A stretch of DNA of 64,000 bases from Mycolicibacterium wolinskyi (GTDB lineage: Bacteria; Actinomycetota; Actinomycetes; Mycobacteriales; Mycobacteriaceae). The stretch is taken from positions 248,001-312,000 of the forward strand of contig NZ_LQQA01000013.1 of NCBI RefSeq assembly GCF_002101965.1, written 5' to 3'. Position numbers and translations under genes: made by a program. Positions 18,489 to 26,998 of this stretch are shown here, one piece after another (position 1 is the stretch's first letter; every line of letters begins with the position of its first letter). The notes under the pieces are model-generated. The model saw only the letters and a program-made list of their open reading frames with translations. It ran no database searches and was not told the origin of the DNA.

Positions 18489-19031
18489 CTAGATGCCCGC
18501 GGGGCACACCACAGGGGGTGCCCGCATTCCCAAACCAGCGCGCAGCAGAACAGGGCGCGCCACGACGGTGTCCGACGGCCACCAGACCGCGTGGCCGGCG
18601 GGGCGGACGCGGCCGAGGATGAAGACCCGCAGCCAGCACAGCACCGAAGCACAGACGACGTAGAGGTACTCGACCGCGCCGATCAAGAGTCCGAGGCCGA
18701 CCGCGGCCGCGACGTGCAAGCCCAGCATCGGCGCGGACAACAACGATGTCGCGTGATGGTGACCTCCGGTCAAGCTCAGCGCGAGGTGGCCGAGCGTCTG
18801 GCCGGCGCCGAGCCCCGCGATCAGCAACGCCGTCCGGCCCACGCGGGTCTCGGGGGTGAATCCGCCGACCACGGCGCCGAGCGTCGCGCACAACATGACC
18901 AATACGACCAGCGGACTGCTGGACGGCGCGGCGCCGCCCGCGGCGGTATGTGCGACCGCGGCCGTCAACGCCGAGCAGGCACCCACCAACCCTCCGCGCA
19001 TGCGCGCGGCATGGTTGACAGGTGTGCTCAC
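18489..19031 (-). CDS. Conserved membrane protein, His-containing, upstream of the PepSY operon
   Basis: The protein has 180 residues and no recognised family. Four to five hydrophobic helices are visible: LVGACSALTAAVAHTAAGG; PLVVLVMLCATLGAVVGG; TALLIAGLGAGQTLGHLALSL; APMLGLHVAAAVGLGLLIG; VEYLYVVCASVLCWL. The loop GGHHHATS carries three consecutive His and may bind metal. The start is GTG 19031 (VSTPVNHAARMRGG); the open frame continues upstream only as an overlap with the kinase gene. It lies about 90 bases before the PepSY gene on the same strand, so it probably belongs to the same copper/heme locus. Confidence 0.72.
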   Translation of the reverse strand: MSTPVNHAARMRGGLVGACSALTAAVAHTAAGGAAPSSSPLVVLVMLCATLGAVVGGFTPETRVGRTALLIAGLGAGQTLGHLALSLTGGHHHATSLLSAPMLGLHVAAAVGLGLLIGAVEYLYVVCASVLCWLRVFILGRVRPAGHAVWWPSDTVVARPVLLRAGLGMRAPPVVCPAGI

Positions 19032-19041
19032 CTGCGGGACT

Positions 19042-19509
19042 TTACCGCCCTGCCGCGTCGGCGATTGCGACGAGCGCGTCGGCGACCTCGGCGGCCGACC
19101 TCGTGGTGTCCAGTTCATGTGTGGCGGACGCCCGCAGCAGCGGCTCGATCTCGTCGATATCGCCGGTGATCCTCGCCAGCTCGGCCGCGGTTTTGCCGAA
19201 GTCATTGCCGGTACGCGTGCGCAATCGGTGAAAGATGACGTCGCGCGGTGCGCTGAGCAGGACAACGGCGGCGAACCTCGGGTAGAAGTCCACCTGATTG
19301 GCCACCGTTCCGAGGACGAACAGCGGACCGGTTCGCGGTCGGCCGAGCAGCGCCTCGATGTCCGGCTCACGCCACAGCGGCTCCTCGTCGACCACGTGGA
19401 TCCAGTCGCCGTAATCGGTGTCGACCGTCTCGTACCCACGCCGCGCCAGTTCGGCCAGGACAGTCGACTTACCCACCCCCGACATTCCGGTGATCAGAAT
19501 CGCGGTCAC
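19042..19509 (-). CDS. P-loop kinase-like AAA ATPase
   Basis: The protein has 155 residues. The Walker A motif GMSGVGKST is at residues 8-16, followed by a DTDYGDWI segment typical of small nucleoside, shikimate or gluconate kinase folds. A basic lid region (HRLRTRTGNDFGKTA) comes next. It would transfer phosphate from ATP to a small molecule; the substrate is not apparent. It ends 10 bases before the GTG of the membrane protein gene on the same strand, so the two may be co-transcribed. The start ATG 19509 directly gives the MTAILITGMSG strand. Confidence 0.82.
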   Translation of the reverse strand: MTAILITGMSGVGKSTVLAELARRGYETVDTDYGDWIHVVDEEPLWREPDIEALLGRPRTGPLFVLGTVANQVDFYPRFAAVVLLSAPRDVIFHRLRTRTGNDFGKTAAELARITGDIDEIEPLLRASATHELDTTRSAAEVADALVAIADAAGR

Positions 19510-19563
19510 GCGCGCAGTCTCTCACCTGGGTGGTGTCATGCCTCCTGCCTAATGTTGATCCTC

Positions 19564-20220
19564 GTGTACGACCAGTACGAGTTGATCGCCACCGAGTACG
19601 CCGCAACCTTCACCGACGAATTCGACGTCAGGCCGTTCGACCGCCGCCTGGTGGAGTCATTCACCGACCTCGTCCGGCAATCCGGCGGCTCCGATGCTCT
19701 GGACGTGGGCTGCGGGCCCGGTCAAGCAACCGCCGAGCTCGCCCGCTGCGGGCTGAACGCCGTGGGCATCGACGGCTCGCCGGCCATGGTTTCGATTGCC
19801 CGGCAACGCTATCCGCAGGCTCGATACCAGGTTGCCGACATGTTCGACCTGCCATACCCGCCGGCGAGCTTCGCCGCGGTGTGTGCGTGGTACTCGATCA
19901 TCCATACCTCAACCGAGCGCCTCCCCTCCTTGTTCGCCGAATTCGGCCGCGTCCTCACCGATCCGGGTTGGCTGTTGCTTGGCTTCCAAACCGACGCTCC
20001 CCCTTCGGTTTACGCTGAGGCGTTCGGCCATCGGGTCGACATGACGTTCTTGCGGCACGACACCTCGACGGTGTGCGACGCCCTGCACACTGCCGGGTTC
20101 ACCGTGTACGCGACAGCCAGACGTGAACGCCAAGAGCATCTCAACGAGCTCACCGCTCAAGCCTTCGTGATCGCCCACCGGACGGTCGATCAGGCTGGTC
20201 CGCCACCGAGAAGTCCATAA
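19564..20220 (+). CDS. Class I SAM-dependent methyltransferase
   Basis: The protein has 218 residues. SAM motif I is [14 protein letters not shown], the acidic motif II is [12 protein letters not shown], and the post motif is [29 protein letters not shown], as in the UbiE/methyltransf_11 group. The substrate is unknown. Two starts are possible. GTG 19564 ([13 protein letters not shown]) is preferred because TAATGT lies 8 bases ahead, compatible with leaderless transcription, and homologues begin with a Tyr-Asp segment. ATG 19552 would add four residues. It is divergent from the P-loop kinase gene. Confidence 0.82.
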   Translation: MYDQYELIATEYAATFTDEFDVRPFDRRLVESFTDLVRQSGGSDALDVGCGPGQATAELARCGLNAVGIDGSPAMVSIARQRYPQARYQVADMFDLPYPPASFAAVCAWYSIIHTSTERLPSLFAEFGRVLTDPGWLLLGFQTDAPPSVYAEAFGHRVDMTFLRHDTSTVCDALHTAGFTVYATARRERQEHLNELTAQAFVIAHRTVDQAGPPPRSP

Positions 20221-20282
20221 ATCGAACACTAGTTCGAACCACCGACAAGTCGGCGCTGCTGCGGCCGCCGTACCCTGGCGAT

Positions 20283-20768
20283 GTGGTTGACCTCCATCCC
20301 GGCATAGCCGTCCTGGCCCCCTTGCTGGGCACGTGGGCCGGCCCCGGCGCCGGTGAGTATCCGACGATCGAACCGTTCGAGTACCTCGAGGAGATCACGT
20401 TCGGCCACGTCGGCAAGCCTTTTCTCACCTACAGCCAGCGCACGAGGGCCCGCGATGACGGCCGCCCACTACACGCGGAAACGGGCTATGTCCGTGTCCC
20501 GGAGCCGGACCGGCTGGAATGGGTCCTCGCTCATCCGACGGGCATCACCGAGATCCAGGAAGGCACACTGACAACCGATGGAGACCGCATCTCGATGGAT
20601 CTGACCGCGACCACCATCGGCCTGACCGAGTCCGCCAAGAAGGTGACCGCGCTGGCCCGGTCTGTCCGCGTCGAAGGTGACGAACTGACCTACACCGTCC
20701 GGATGGGTGCCGTCGGGCAACCGCTGCAGCATCACCTGGCCGCGACCCTGACGAGGAAACCGCAATGA
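20283..20768 (+). CDS. Nitrobindin-like heme protein (Rv2717c type)
   Basis: The protein has 161 residues and matches mycobacterial Rv2717c along its whole length: [48 protein letters not shown] and the C-terminal [13 protein letters not shown]. This is a ten-stranded lipocalin-like beta-barrel that binds ferric heme b through the His of the last strand and isomerises peroxynitrite to nitrate. The start is GTG 20283, as it directly precedes the conserved barrel. The stop overlaps the ATG of the following beta-lactamase-fold gene (ATGA at 20765-20768), so they are translationally coupled. Confidence 0.9.
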   Translation: MVDLHPGIAVLAPLLGTWAGPGAGEYPTIEPFEYLEEITFGHVGKPFLTYSQRTRARDDGRPLHAETGYVRVPEPDRLEWVLAHPTGITEIQEGTLTTDGDRISMDLTATTIGLTESAKKVTALARSVRVEGDELTYTVRMGAVGQPLQHHLAATLTRKPQ

Positions 20769-22000
20769 ACATCGATGGCAAGATCTCGGTACCCACCGAC
20801 CTGGATGCCGTCACCGACATCGGCGACGAAGACCACTCCGACATCGATGCCGCGGCAATCGAGCGCATCTGGCAGTCCGTGCAGCACTGGTACCGCGCCG
20901 GCATGCATCCCGCGATCCAGGTGTGCCTGCGGCGCAACGGGAAGGTGGTGCTCAACCGTGCGATCGGCCATGGCTGGGGTAACGGCCCGGACGATCCCCC
21001 GGACGCCGAAAAGATCCTGGTCACAACGGAAACCCCGTTCTGCGTGTATTCCGCGGCCAAGGCGATCAGCTCGACCGTCGTGCACATGCTGGTCGAACGC
21101 GGACACTTCTCGCTCGACGATCGGGTGTGCGACTACCTGCCGAACTACACGAGCCATGGCAAGGACCGCACCACGATCCGCCACGTGATGACCCACAGCG
21201 CGGGCGTGCCGATCCACACCGGCCCGCGTCCCGATGTCACGAGGGTCAATGACAGCGAGTACACACGCGAACAACTCGCGACGCTCAAGCCCCTGTATCG
21301 GCCCGGCCTGGTGCACATCTATCACGGGCTGACGTGGGGACCGCTGATCCGTGAGATCGTCTCGGCGGCCACCGGTCGCAATATCCGCGACATCCTGGCC
21401 GAGGATATCCTCGATCCGCTCAAGTTCCGGTGGACGAATTACGGCGTTCTGCCGGAAGAGGTTCCACTGGTCGCACCCAGCCACGTCACCGGTAAACCAT
21501 TGCCCGCGCCCATCGCGGCGGCCTTCCGCGCCGCGGTCGGTGGCACGCCCGACCGCATCATCCCGCTCAGCAACACACCGCTGTTTCTCACCAGCATCGT
21601 GCCGTCGTCAAGCACGGTCTCGACGGCCGACGAGCTGTCCCGCTTCGCCGAGATCCTGCGCCGCGGCGGCGAACTGGACGGCGTGCGTATCATGAGCCCC
21701 GAGACCCTGCGTGCCGCAACGGCACCGTGCCGGCGGATGCGTCCCGATGTCGCGACCGGTCTCAAGCCGATGCGGTGGAGCACCGGTTACATGTTGGGCG
21801 GCAAGCGATTCGGTCCGTTCGGCCGTAACACCCCTTCGGCGTTCGGCCACACCGGGCTCGTCGACATCGCGGTGTGGGCCGATCCCGCACGCAAGTTGTC
21901 GGCTGCCGTCGTCAGCAGTGGCAAGCCGGGCGGACAGCGCGATGCCAAGCGTTATCCCGCTGTCCTCGACCGCATCGCGGCCGAGATCCCGCAGGGTTGA
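20765..22000 (+). CDS. Serine beta-lactamase-fold hydrolase/esterase
   Basis: The protein has 411 residues and belongs to class C beta-lactamase-like (LipE/EstB) hydrolases. The nucleophile motif SxxK is CVYSAAKAI near residue 99. The second motif is YHG in HIYHGLTWG, and the third is HTG in FGHTGLVD near 365. No signal peptide is seen, so it is probably cytoplasmic. It likely cleaves ester or lactone bonds rather than beta-lactams. It is coupled to the nitrobindin gene by a 4-base overlap, an arrangement whose biochemical reason is not obvious, and is convergent with the PPOX gene. Confidence 0.87.
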   Translation: MNIDGKISVPTDLDAVTDIGDEDHSDIDAAAIERIWQSVQHWYRAGMHPAIQVCLRRNGKVVLNRAIGHGWGNGPDDPPDAEKILVTTETPFCVYSAAKAISSTVVHMLVERGHFSLDDRVCDYLPNYTSHGKDRTTIRHVMTHSAGVPIHTGPRPDVTRVNDSEYTREQLATLKPLYRPGLVHIYHGLTWGPLIREIVSAATGRNIRDILAEDILDPLKFRWTNYGVLPEEVPLVAPSHVTGKPLPAPIAAAFRAAVGGTPDRIIPLSNTPLFLTSIVPSSSTVSTADELSRFAEILRRGGELDGVRIMSPETLRAATAPCRRMRPDVATGLKPMRWSTGYMLGGKRFGPFGRNTPSAFGHTGLVDIAVWADPARKLSAAVVSSGKPGGQRDAKRYPAVLDRIAAEIPQG

Positions 22001-22001
22001 G

Positions 22002-22433
22002 TCAGCGCAGTTTCTCACCGTAGACGCGCTCGACCGCCAGGGCCATCAAGACCCTGCGGTCGGACACCATCACCGACCGGTATTCGTCCCAGTCGGGATG
22101 CTCGCCTGCCGCGTTGCGGTAGTAATCCACGAGCGCCTGCACCTCGGGCCCGTGCGGATCGGTGCCCGGCCCGGTCAACGTCACGGCCCCCTCTGCGGTC
22201 GCCCACGCCCAGCCGTCTGCGCTCGTGACCTCGAGCGCAGCCCGCGGGTCGCGACGCAGGTTCACGGTCTTGGCCCGGCCTTCGGTCATCGACACATAGA
22301 TGACGTCGGCATTTCGGTCGTAGAAGGGTGTCACCGGGGACAGTTGCGGGACGCCGTTGGATTTAATGGTGGCGAGTACCCCGAGTCGGGCCTCGGCGAG
22401 CAGGGAGCGTGGATCGAATGAGGTGACGGTCAC
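22002..22433 (-). CDS. PPOX-class, probably F420-dependent, oxidoreductase
   Basis: A 143-residue split beta-barrel flavin/F420-binding protein of the pyridoxamine-5'-phosphate oxidase superfamily. ARLGVLATIKSNGVPQLSPVTPFYD and VYVSMTEGRAKTVNLRRDPRAAL are typical of the mycobacterial F420-dependent Rv1155/Ddn-like subgroup. The C-terminal VMVSDRRVLMALAVERVYGEKLR completes the barrel. Likely role: F420H2-linked reduction of an unknown small molecule. The start is GTG 22433 (VTVTSFDPRSLL), or GTG 22439; the far longer open frame upstream is antisense to the carboxyltransferase gene and is rejected. Confidence 0.85.
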   Translation of the reverse strand: MTVTSFDPRSLLAEARLGVLATIKSNGVPQLSPVTPFYDRNADVIYVSMTEGRAKTVNLRRDPRAALEVTSADGWAWATAEGAVTLTGPGTDPHGPEVQALVDYYRNAAGEHPDWDEYRSVMVSDRRVLMALAVERVYGEKLR

Positions 22434-22481
22434 ACCCACCGCAACCGCCGATCGCCCGGTCGCTATTCCAGTAGGAGCACG

Positions 22482-24029
22482 ATGCCCGACGAACCGATCC
22501 GCGACGATCTCGCCGAAGTGCTGCGGCGCCGGGCACTGACGCAGGACGACGCCCGGCCCGACGCGGTGGCGCGACGCCACGCTGCCAAGGGCAGGACGGC
22601 CCGCGAGAACATCGCCGACCTCATCGACCCCGAGTCGTTCGTCGAGTACGGGCGATTCGCGATCGCCGCGCAACGCCGGCGTCGCGACGACACCGATCTC
22701 ATCGAACGAACCCCCGCCGACGGCCTCGTCGCGGGCACCGCGCGCATCGGCGGCCACGCATGCGCTGTGCTGTCGTACGACTACACCGTTCTCGCCGGAA
22801 CACAAGGCGCGCTGGGCCATCGGAAGAAGGACCGGCTGTTCGAGATCATCGAGCGGCTGCGGCTGCCCACGGTGTTCTTCGCCGAGGGCGGCGGCGGTCG
22901 GCCCGGGGACACCGACTACCCGACCGTGTCGTCGTTGGAGGTGCGGGCGTTCAAACTGTGGGCGGCGCTGTCGGGTGTGGTGCCGCGCATCGCGGTCGTC
23001 AAGGGCCGCTGCTTCGCCGGCAACGCGGTGATCGCCGGGGCGGCAGACCTGATCGTCGCAACCGCGGACACCTCGATCGGGATGGGCGGCCCGGCGATGA
23101 TCGCCGGCGGTGGTCTCGGCGATATCGCCCCCGACGACGTCGGGCCCATCTCGGTGCAGGCGCCCAACGGCGTCGTCGACGTCGTGGTCCCCGACGAGGC
23201 CGCGGCCGTCACGGCCACCAAGAAGCTCCTGGGTTACTTCCACGGGCCAAGTGAACCGGGGCCCGCTGCCGACCAAACAGCTTTGCGCACAATGGTTCCG
23301 GAACGAGCCCGCCGCGCCTACCACGTCGGGCCGATCATCGAGACGCTCGCCGACCAGGACACGGTGACCTACCTGCGCGAAAAGTTCGCGCCCGAGATGG
23401 TGACAGCGCTCGCGCGCATCGACGGCCGCCCGGTCGGCGTCATCGCCAACAACACCAGGGTCATGGCCGGTGCCATCACGGCTGCGGCGTCGGACAAGGC
23501 CGCACGGTTCCTGCAGTTGTGTGAGGCGTTCGGGCTGCCGGTGGTCTCGCTTGTCGACTGCCCTGGGTACATGGTCGGCCCGGCTGCCGAGGCCGAGGCT
23601 TTGGTGCGCCGTGGCTCGCGGTTGCTGGTGGCCGGCGCGGCGTTGAGTGTGCCGCTGGTCGCGGTGATCCTGCGACGGGGGTACGGCCTTGGCGCACAAG
23701 CGATGTGCGGAGGAAGCCTGCACGAACCGCTGCTCACGGTCGCGTGGCCGGGAGCGCACCTGGGTCCGATGGGTCTCGAGGGCGCCGTCCGGCTCGGGAT
23801 GCGCAAGGAACTTGAGGCGATCGAGGACGCCGACGCCCGCGAGCAAGCCGTACGCGCCGCGACTGCGGCCGCCGAAATGCACGCCAGGGCGCTGAACTCG
23901 GCGTCGATGTTCGAAATCGACGATGTCATCGATCCGGCCGAGACGCGGTCGCTGATCGCCGCCACCCTGACTGCGGCCGCCGAACACGAAAGACCGCCTA
24001 CGGCCCGCCGGTTCGTCGACACCTGGTGA
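22482..24029 (+). CDS. Acyl-CoA carboxylase carboxyltransferase (AccD-like)
   Basis: A 515-residue two-lobe carboxyltransferase, the beta subunit type of propionyl/acetyl/methylcrotonyl-CoA carboxylases. N lobe: GHACAVLSYDYTVLAGTQGALGHRKKDRLFE, FFAEGGGGRPGDTDYP and a Gly-rich MGGPAMIAGGGLGD. C lobe: GVIANNTRVMAGAITAAASDKAARFLQ, SLVDCPGYMVGPAAE, RRGYGLGAQAMCGG and WPGAHLGPMGLEGAV. It would move carboxyl from carboxybiotin to an acyl-CoA. No biotin carboxylase subunit is next to it, so it must use one encoded elsewhere. The start ATG 22482 has TAGGAG 6 bases ahead. It is divergent from the PPOX gene. Confidence 0.9.
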   Translation: MPDEPIRDDLAEVLRRRALTQDDARPDAVARRHAAKGRTARENIADLIDPESFVEYGRFAIAAQRRRRDDTDLIERTPADGLVAGTARIGGHACAVLSYDYTVLAGTQGALGHRKKDRLFEIIERLRLPTVFFAEGGGGRPGDTDYPTVSSLEVRAFKLWAALSGVVPRIAVVKGRCFAGNAVIAGAADLIVATADTSIGMGGPAMIAGGGLGDIAPDDVGPISVQAPNGVVDVVVPDEAAAVTATKKLLGYFHGPSEPGPAADQTALRTMVPERARRAYHVGPIIETLADQDTVTYLREKFAPEMVTALARIDGRPVGVIANNTRVMAGAITAAASDKAARFLQLCEAFGLPVVSLVDCPGYMVGPAAEAEALVRRGSRLLVAGAALSVPLVAVILRRGYGLGAQAMCGGSLHEPLLTVAWPGAHLGPMGLEGAVRLGMRKELEAIEDADAREQAVRAATAAAEMHARALNSASMFEIDDVIDPAETRSLIAATLTAAAEHERPPTARRFVDTW

Positions 24030-24515
24030 TCACAGCTCCAGATACATGATGTGCAGGCCTACCGGTCCGTGCGTGCGGGACCGGTAGGCGCGGGGAACAG
24101 TGCCGATGATCCGGAATCCGAGGTTCTGCCACAGCGCCACCGCCCGCACGTTCGTCTCGACGACGGCGTTGAATTGGATTGCCGAATAACCGTTTTCGCG
24201 GTGCCAGTCGATCACCCACTGTCCCATGGCGCGCCCGACACCACGGGCGGGCGACGCCAGGTCCACCATGAAGCTCGCGGTGCCGACGTGATTACCACGG
24301 CCGGGTTTGTTGGGGCCCATCCTTGCGGTGCCGACGACGACGCCGTCAACCACCGCGACGATGGTGTGCCCCGGTGGCGCCGCGAGCCAGGCCTCGCGGA
24401 TCTGCGCATCGGTCATGTCGTCGGGGTAGGTGTAGCTTTCGCCGTCGGCCACGATGGCACGAAAGAACGGCGCGATCGCGGCGATGTCGGCTGCTTCGGC
24501 GGCTCGAATTTCCAC
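24030..24515 (-). CDS. GNAT family N-acetyltransferase
   Basis: The protein has 161 residues. It has a standard GNAT fold: N-terminal MEIRAAEAADIAAIAPFFRAIVADGESY, the VGTARMGPNKPGRGNHVGTASFMVD strands, and the acetyl-CoA pyrophosphate loop in SPARGVGRAMGQWVI. NVRAVALWQNLGFRIIGTVPRAY closes the fold. It resembles L-amino-acid acetyltransferases of the PhnO/Pat type; the substrate is unproven. It abuts the stop of the convergent carboxyltransferase gene with no spacer. Confidence 0.87.
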   Translation of the reverse strand: MEIRAAEAADIAAIAPFFRAIVADGESYTYPDDMTDAQIREAWLAAPPGHTIVAVVDGVVVGTARMGPNKPGRGNHVGTASFMVDLASPARGVGRAMGQWVIDWHRENGYSAIQFNAVVETNVRAVALWQNLGFRIIGTVPRAYRSRTHGPVGLHIMYLEL

Positions 24516-24572
24516 GCTCCGACCTTACGACGGGCATTGACTACGCTCTGTAGTAGACGTAGCGTCCGAGAC

Positions 24573-25010
24573 ATGAGGCGATGGAGTTTCGCCCAGTGGG
24601 GCCTACTGCTGATCTCGCTGTTTCACGTGGTCCAAGCGATCATCGGATTCATCGTCGAGCCGAGCTTCGCGACCGGGCCCGACGCACCGACCGCCCAGAT
24701 CCTCGGCATGGACTACAACGGCTGGCACGCTGTCGCGGGGCTCGCGCTGTTCGGCCCCGGCCTGGTGCTGTGCTGGCGTAGATCGTGGGCGGTTCTCTAC
24801 CTGTTGCTGGCCGCGGTGGCCGGCGCATTGCCCGGAATCTGGGCGTTCTTCTCCAACCAGGTCGCCTACATATTTGCCTTCCCGAACAACGTCACCGACG
24901 CGATCGTCCATCTGGTTACCGCCGCAGTGATGCTGGCGATCGCCGCCGTGCAGATCCGGCGGGACGGCGGCCTGCGAAACTCGCTCGCCGAGCTAAGGCG
25001 CGAAGGCTGA
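24573..25010 (+). CDS. DUF4383-like four-helix membrane protein
   Basis: The protein has 145 residues. Four predicted membrane helices are visible: SFAQWGLLLISLFHVVQAIIGFIV; GWHAVAGLALFGPGLVLC; WAVLYLLLAAVAGALPGIWAFF; VTDAIVHLVTAAVMLAIAAV. The G-W-H-A and NNVTDAIVHLVTA signatures fit the DUF4383 family of actinobacterial membrane proteins, whose function is unknown. Start ATG 24573; an upstream in-frame extension would be antisense to the GNAT gene. It is divergent from that gene over about 60 bases. Confidence 0.78.
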   Translation: MRRWSFAQWGLLLISLFHVVQAIIGFIVEPSFATGPDAPTAQILGMDYNGWHAVAGLALFGPGLVLCWRRSWAVLYLLLAAVAGALPGIWAFFSNQVAYIFAFPNNVTDAIVHLVTAAVMLAIAAVQIRRDGGLRNSLAELRREG

Positions 25011-25283
25011 CTTCCCACGGTTAGCTGGGGCCGTCGTCCGATAACAATTCGGTCACCATGCAGATCACGATCAATTAAGAGCGGCCCGCGAAACCTGAGA
25101 GTTTTCAAGATCTCAATTCGAATACAGGGCGGATTGAGGCGTAATTCACTCCCGCCAGCCGTAACACTTCTCCGCAGGTAGTTGCTGCGAGAGCCAGGTG
25201 CGTTTTGCTCCACCCAGAGACGGTTACTTTCGACTCGGGCGGGGAAATCAGCGACCACAATCGCGACCCAAAGGAAAATGATC
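25011..25283. other. Intergenic leader region of the hemophore-like gene
   Basis: About 270 bases between the DUF4383-like gene and the secreted heme-binding-type gene. It is more AT-rich than the flanks (for example around 25050-25140) and ends with AAGGAAAA, the ribosome site for the ATG at 25284. I see no IdeR box, hairpin or open frame I could defend here; a promoter with a long untranslated leader is the simplest reading. Confidence 0.4.
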
Positions 25284-25682
25284 ATGAAATTCACTGGTAT
25301 CACTGCGCGCCGCGGAATCGCCGGTGCCTGCGCCTCCGGTCTGCTCGGGGGCGTCGCCGCAGCAATGATCGCCGCACCGGCGGCGAATGCGGCACCGGAC
25401 TGCAGCGCCAGCGGGCTGGCTAACACGGTCAGCTCAGCCACCGGCGCGGCGCGCGCTTACCTGGACACCCACCCGGGTGCCAATCAGGCGGTCACCACCG
25501 CGATGACCCAGCCGCGTCCGCAGGCCGCAGCGACGCTGCGTGGTTACTTCACCGCCAACCCGGCGGAGTACTACGACCTGCGGGGCATCCTGGCTCCGAT
25601 CGGTGATGCACAGCGTGCGTGCAACGTGACCGCGCTGTCACCCGAACTGTCATCGGCCTATGACGAGTTCATGGCCGGCTGA
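25284..25682 (+). CDS. Secreted hemophore-like protein (MHB family)
   Basis: The protein has 132 residues. The signal peptide is MKFTGITARRGIAGACASG followed by a hydrophobic stretch to the AANA-AP cleavage site near residue 38. The mature domain has the mycobacterial haem-binding (MHB) four-helix pattern: CSASGLANTVSSATGAARAYLDTHPGAN, RGYFTANPAEYYDLRGI and IGDAQRACNV, with two Cys likely disulphide-linked. Relatives such as Rv0203 carry heme from host proteins to MmpL transporters. No heme ligand can be assigned by eye. Start chosen at ATG 25284, 8 bases after AAGGA; ATG 25278 is an alternative. A strong hairpin terminator follows. Confidence 0.82.
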   Translation: MKFTGITARRGIAGACASGLLGGVAAAMIAAPAANAAPDCSASGLANTVSSATGAARAYLDTHPGANQAVTTAMTQPRPQAAATLRGYFTANPAEYYDLRGILAPIGDAQRACNVTALSPELSSAYDEFMAG

Positions 25683-25695
25683 CCCCATGAGGATC

Positions 25696-25725
25696 GGCCC
25701 CCCGCCTTCGGGCGGCGGGCCTTTC
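25696..25725 (+). terminator. Rho-independent-type terminator after the hemophore-like gene
   Basis: An 11-base stem (GGCCCCCCGCC / GGCGGCGGGCC, one internal mismatch) around a TTCG tetraloop, followed by TTTCT. It lies 13 bases after the stop codon at 25682. Confidence 0.8.
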
Positions 25726-25752
25726 TGACTTCGATCTCCCAACTCAGAGTCG

Positions 25753-25758
25753 TACCCT
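25753..25758 (+). promoter_or_regulatory. Putative -10 for the leaderless HxlR-type gene
   Basis: TACCCT, then 6 bases, then the ATG at 25765. An inverted repeat CTTCGA (25729-25734) / TCGAAG (25758-25763) brackets the promoter and could be an autoregulatory site. Confidence 0.45.
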
Positions 25759-25764
25759 CGAAGC

Positions 25765-26214
25765 ATGGGACGAAAGAACGTCGAGACCTTGCAGTGTTCG
25801 GTCGCCCGAAGCCTCGCCGTCCTCGGTGAACGATGGACGATCCTCATCCTTCGCGAGGCACTGCTGGGCACGACGAGATTCGCGGACTTCCAGTCCCGCC
25901 TCGGCATCGGCGCCGACATGCTCAGCGACCGGCTCGCGACGCTCGTCGACTACGGCGTGATGACCAAAACGTCCTACCAAGAGCCTGGTCAACGCGCCAG
26001 GCCCGAGTACCGGCTCACCCCGGCCGGGCGTGAGCTCCACGTCCTCGTCGGCGCCCTACAACAGTGGGGCGACCGCCACCTGCCCCGCCCCGAGGGCCCC
26101 ACCGTCGAGCTGAAAGCACGGCGCACCGACCGGCCGGTCCACGTCGCGTTCATCGACGACCTCGGCTACGAGGTACCCAGTGACGATGTCGCGGCGATGC
26201 TCACCGGCAACTGA
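25765..26214 (+). CDS. HxlR-family winged-helix regulator
   Basis: A 149-residue MarR-like HxlR regulator. The N-terminal Cys is in VETLQCSVARSLAVLGERWTILILREALLG, the position of the redox- or aldehyde-sensing Cys in HxlR/HypR relatives. The winged helix is FADFQSRLGIGADMLSDRLATLVDYGV and PEYRLTPAGREL. Its single Cys (residue 11) makes thiol sensing plausible (inference). It is followed on the same strand after about 67 bases by a short-chain dehydrogenase, its probable target. A TACCCT -10 element supports the ATG at 25765 as a leaderless start. Confidence 0.88.
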   Translation: MGRKNVETLQCSVARSLAVLGERWTILILREALLGTTRFADFQSRLGIGADMLSDRLATLVDYGVMTKTSYQEPGQRARPEYRLTPAGRELHVLVGALQQWGDRHLPRPEGPTVELKARRTDRPVHVAFIDDLGYEVPSDDVAAMLTGN

Positions 26215-26281
26215 GGGAACAGATCCCTCCACCGCACGGTTCTAACTCCACATAACCAAGTCAGCCTCACAAGGAGTCACC

Positions 26282-26971
26282 GTGCAGATTCAGGGATCCG
26301 TCGCGTTCGTCACCGGAGCCAACCGCGGCCTCGGCCGCCATCTGGCCCAACAACTCGTAGCCCGCGGCGCCAAGGTGTACGCCGCCGCGCGCAACCCAGA
26401 AACCATCACGCTCGACGGTGTCATCCCGGTTCGCATCGACATCACCGATCCCGCCACCATTGCCGCGGCGTCGGAAATCGCGCGCGACACAACTCTTTTG
26501 GTGAACAATGCGGGAACCGCCAGCTACAACGGACTCCTCGAAGGCCCGCTCGACGACATCCGTGCCCAGATGGAATCCCACTACTTCGGCACGTTGGCCG
26601 TGACGCGCGCATTCGCGCCACACCTCATCGCCAACGCGCCCGGCGCCGTGCTCAACGTCGCCTCGGTGCTGTCCTGGATCCACCCGGCAGGCATCGGCGC
26701 GTACTCGGCGGCCAAGGCCGCCCTGTGGGCCCAAACCGATGCTGTGCGTGAGGAATTGGCCCCGAAGAACGTCGCGGTGACCGCACTGCACGTCGGTTAC
26801 ATGGACACGGACATGACCGCGGGCGTCGACGCCCCGAAGGCCGACCCGGCACAGGTCGCGGCCGCCGCTCTCGACGGCGTGGAAGCCGGCCTGGTCGAGG
26901 TGCTCGGCGACGACCTGACCCGCCAGGTGAAGGCCGGCCTGAGCGCCGACCGCGGGGCCGTCACTGTCTAG
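26282..26971 (+). CDS. Short-chain dehydrogenase/reductase
   Basis: A classical SDR of 229 residues. The cofactor motif is TGANRGLGRH (13-22), NNAGTA is at about 77, the catalytic Ser is in NVASVLSW, and YSAAK carries the Tyr/Lys pair. The enzyme would oxidise or reduce an alcohol/carbonyl with NAD(P). Start is GTG 26282, with AGGAG 6 bases upstream. It is probably induced together with, or by, the HxlR regulator immediately upstream. It is convergent with the NmrA-like gene. Confidence 0.88.
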   Translation: MQIQGSVAFVTGANRGLGRHLAQQLVARGAKVYAAARNPETITLDGVIPVRIDITDPATIAAASEIARDTTLLVNNAGTASYNGLLEGPLDDIRAQMESHYFGTLAVTRAFAPHLIANAPGAVLNVASVLSWIHPAGIGAYSAAKAALWAQTDAVREELAPKNVAVTALHVGYMDTDMTAGVDAPKADPAQVAAAALDGVEAGLVEVLGDDLTRQVKAGLSADRGAVTV

Positions 26972-26998
26972 ACCGGCGGCGGCAGAATCGTCTGGTGG

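Noticed and set aside
22434..23987. Long minus-strand extension of the PPOX frame to 661 codons
   Set aside because: It is exactly antisense to the carboxyltransferase gene, with His/Arg/Gly-rich, low-similarity sequence typical of GC-rich shadow frames.
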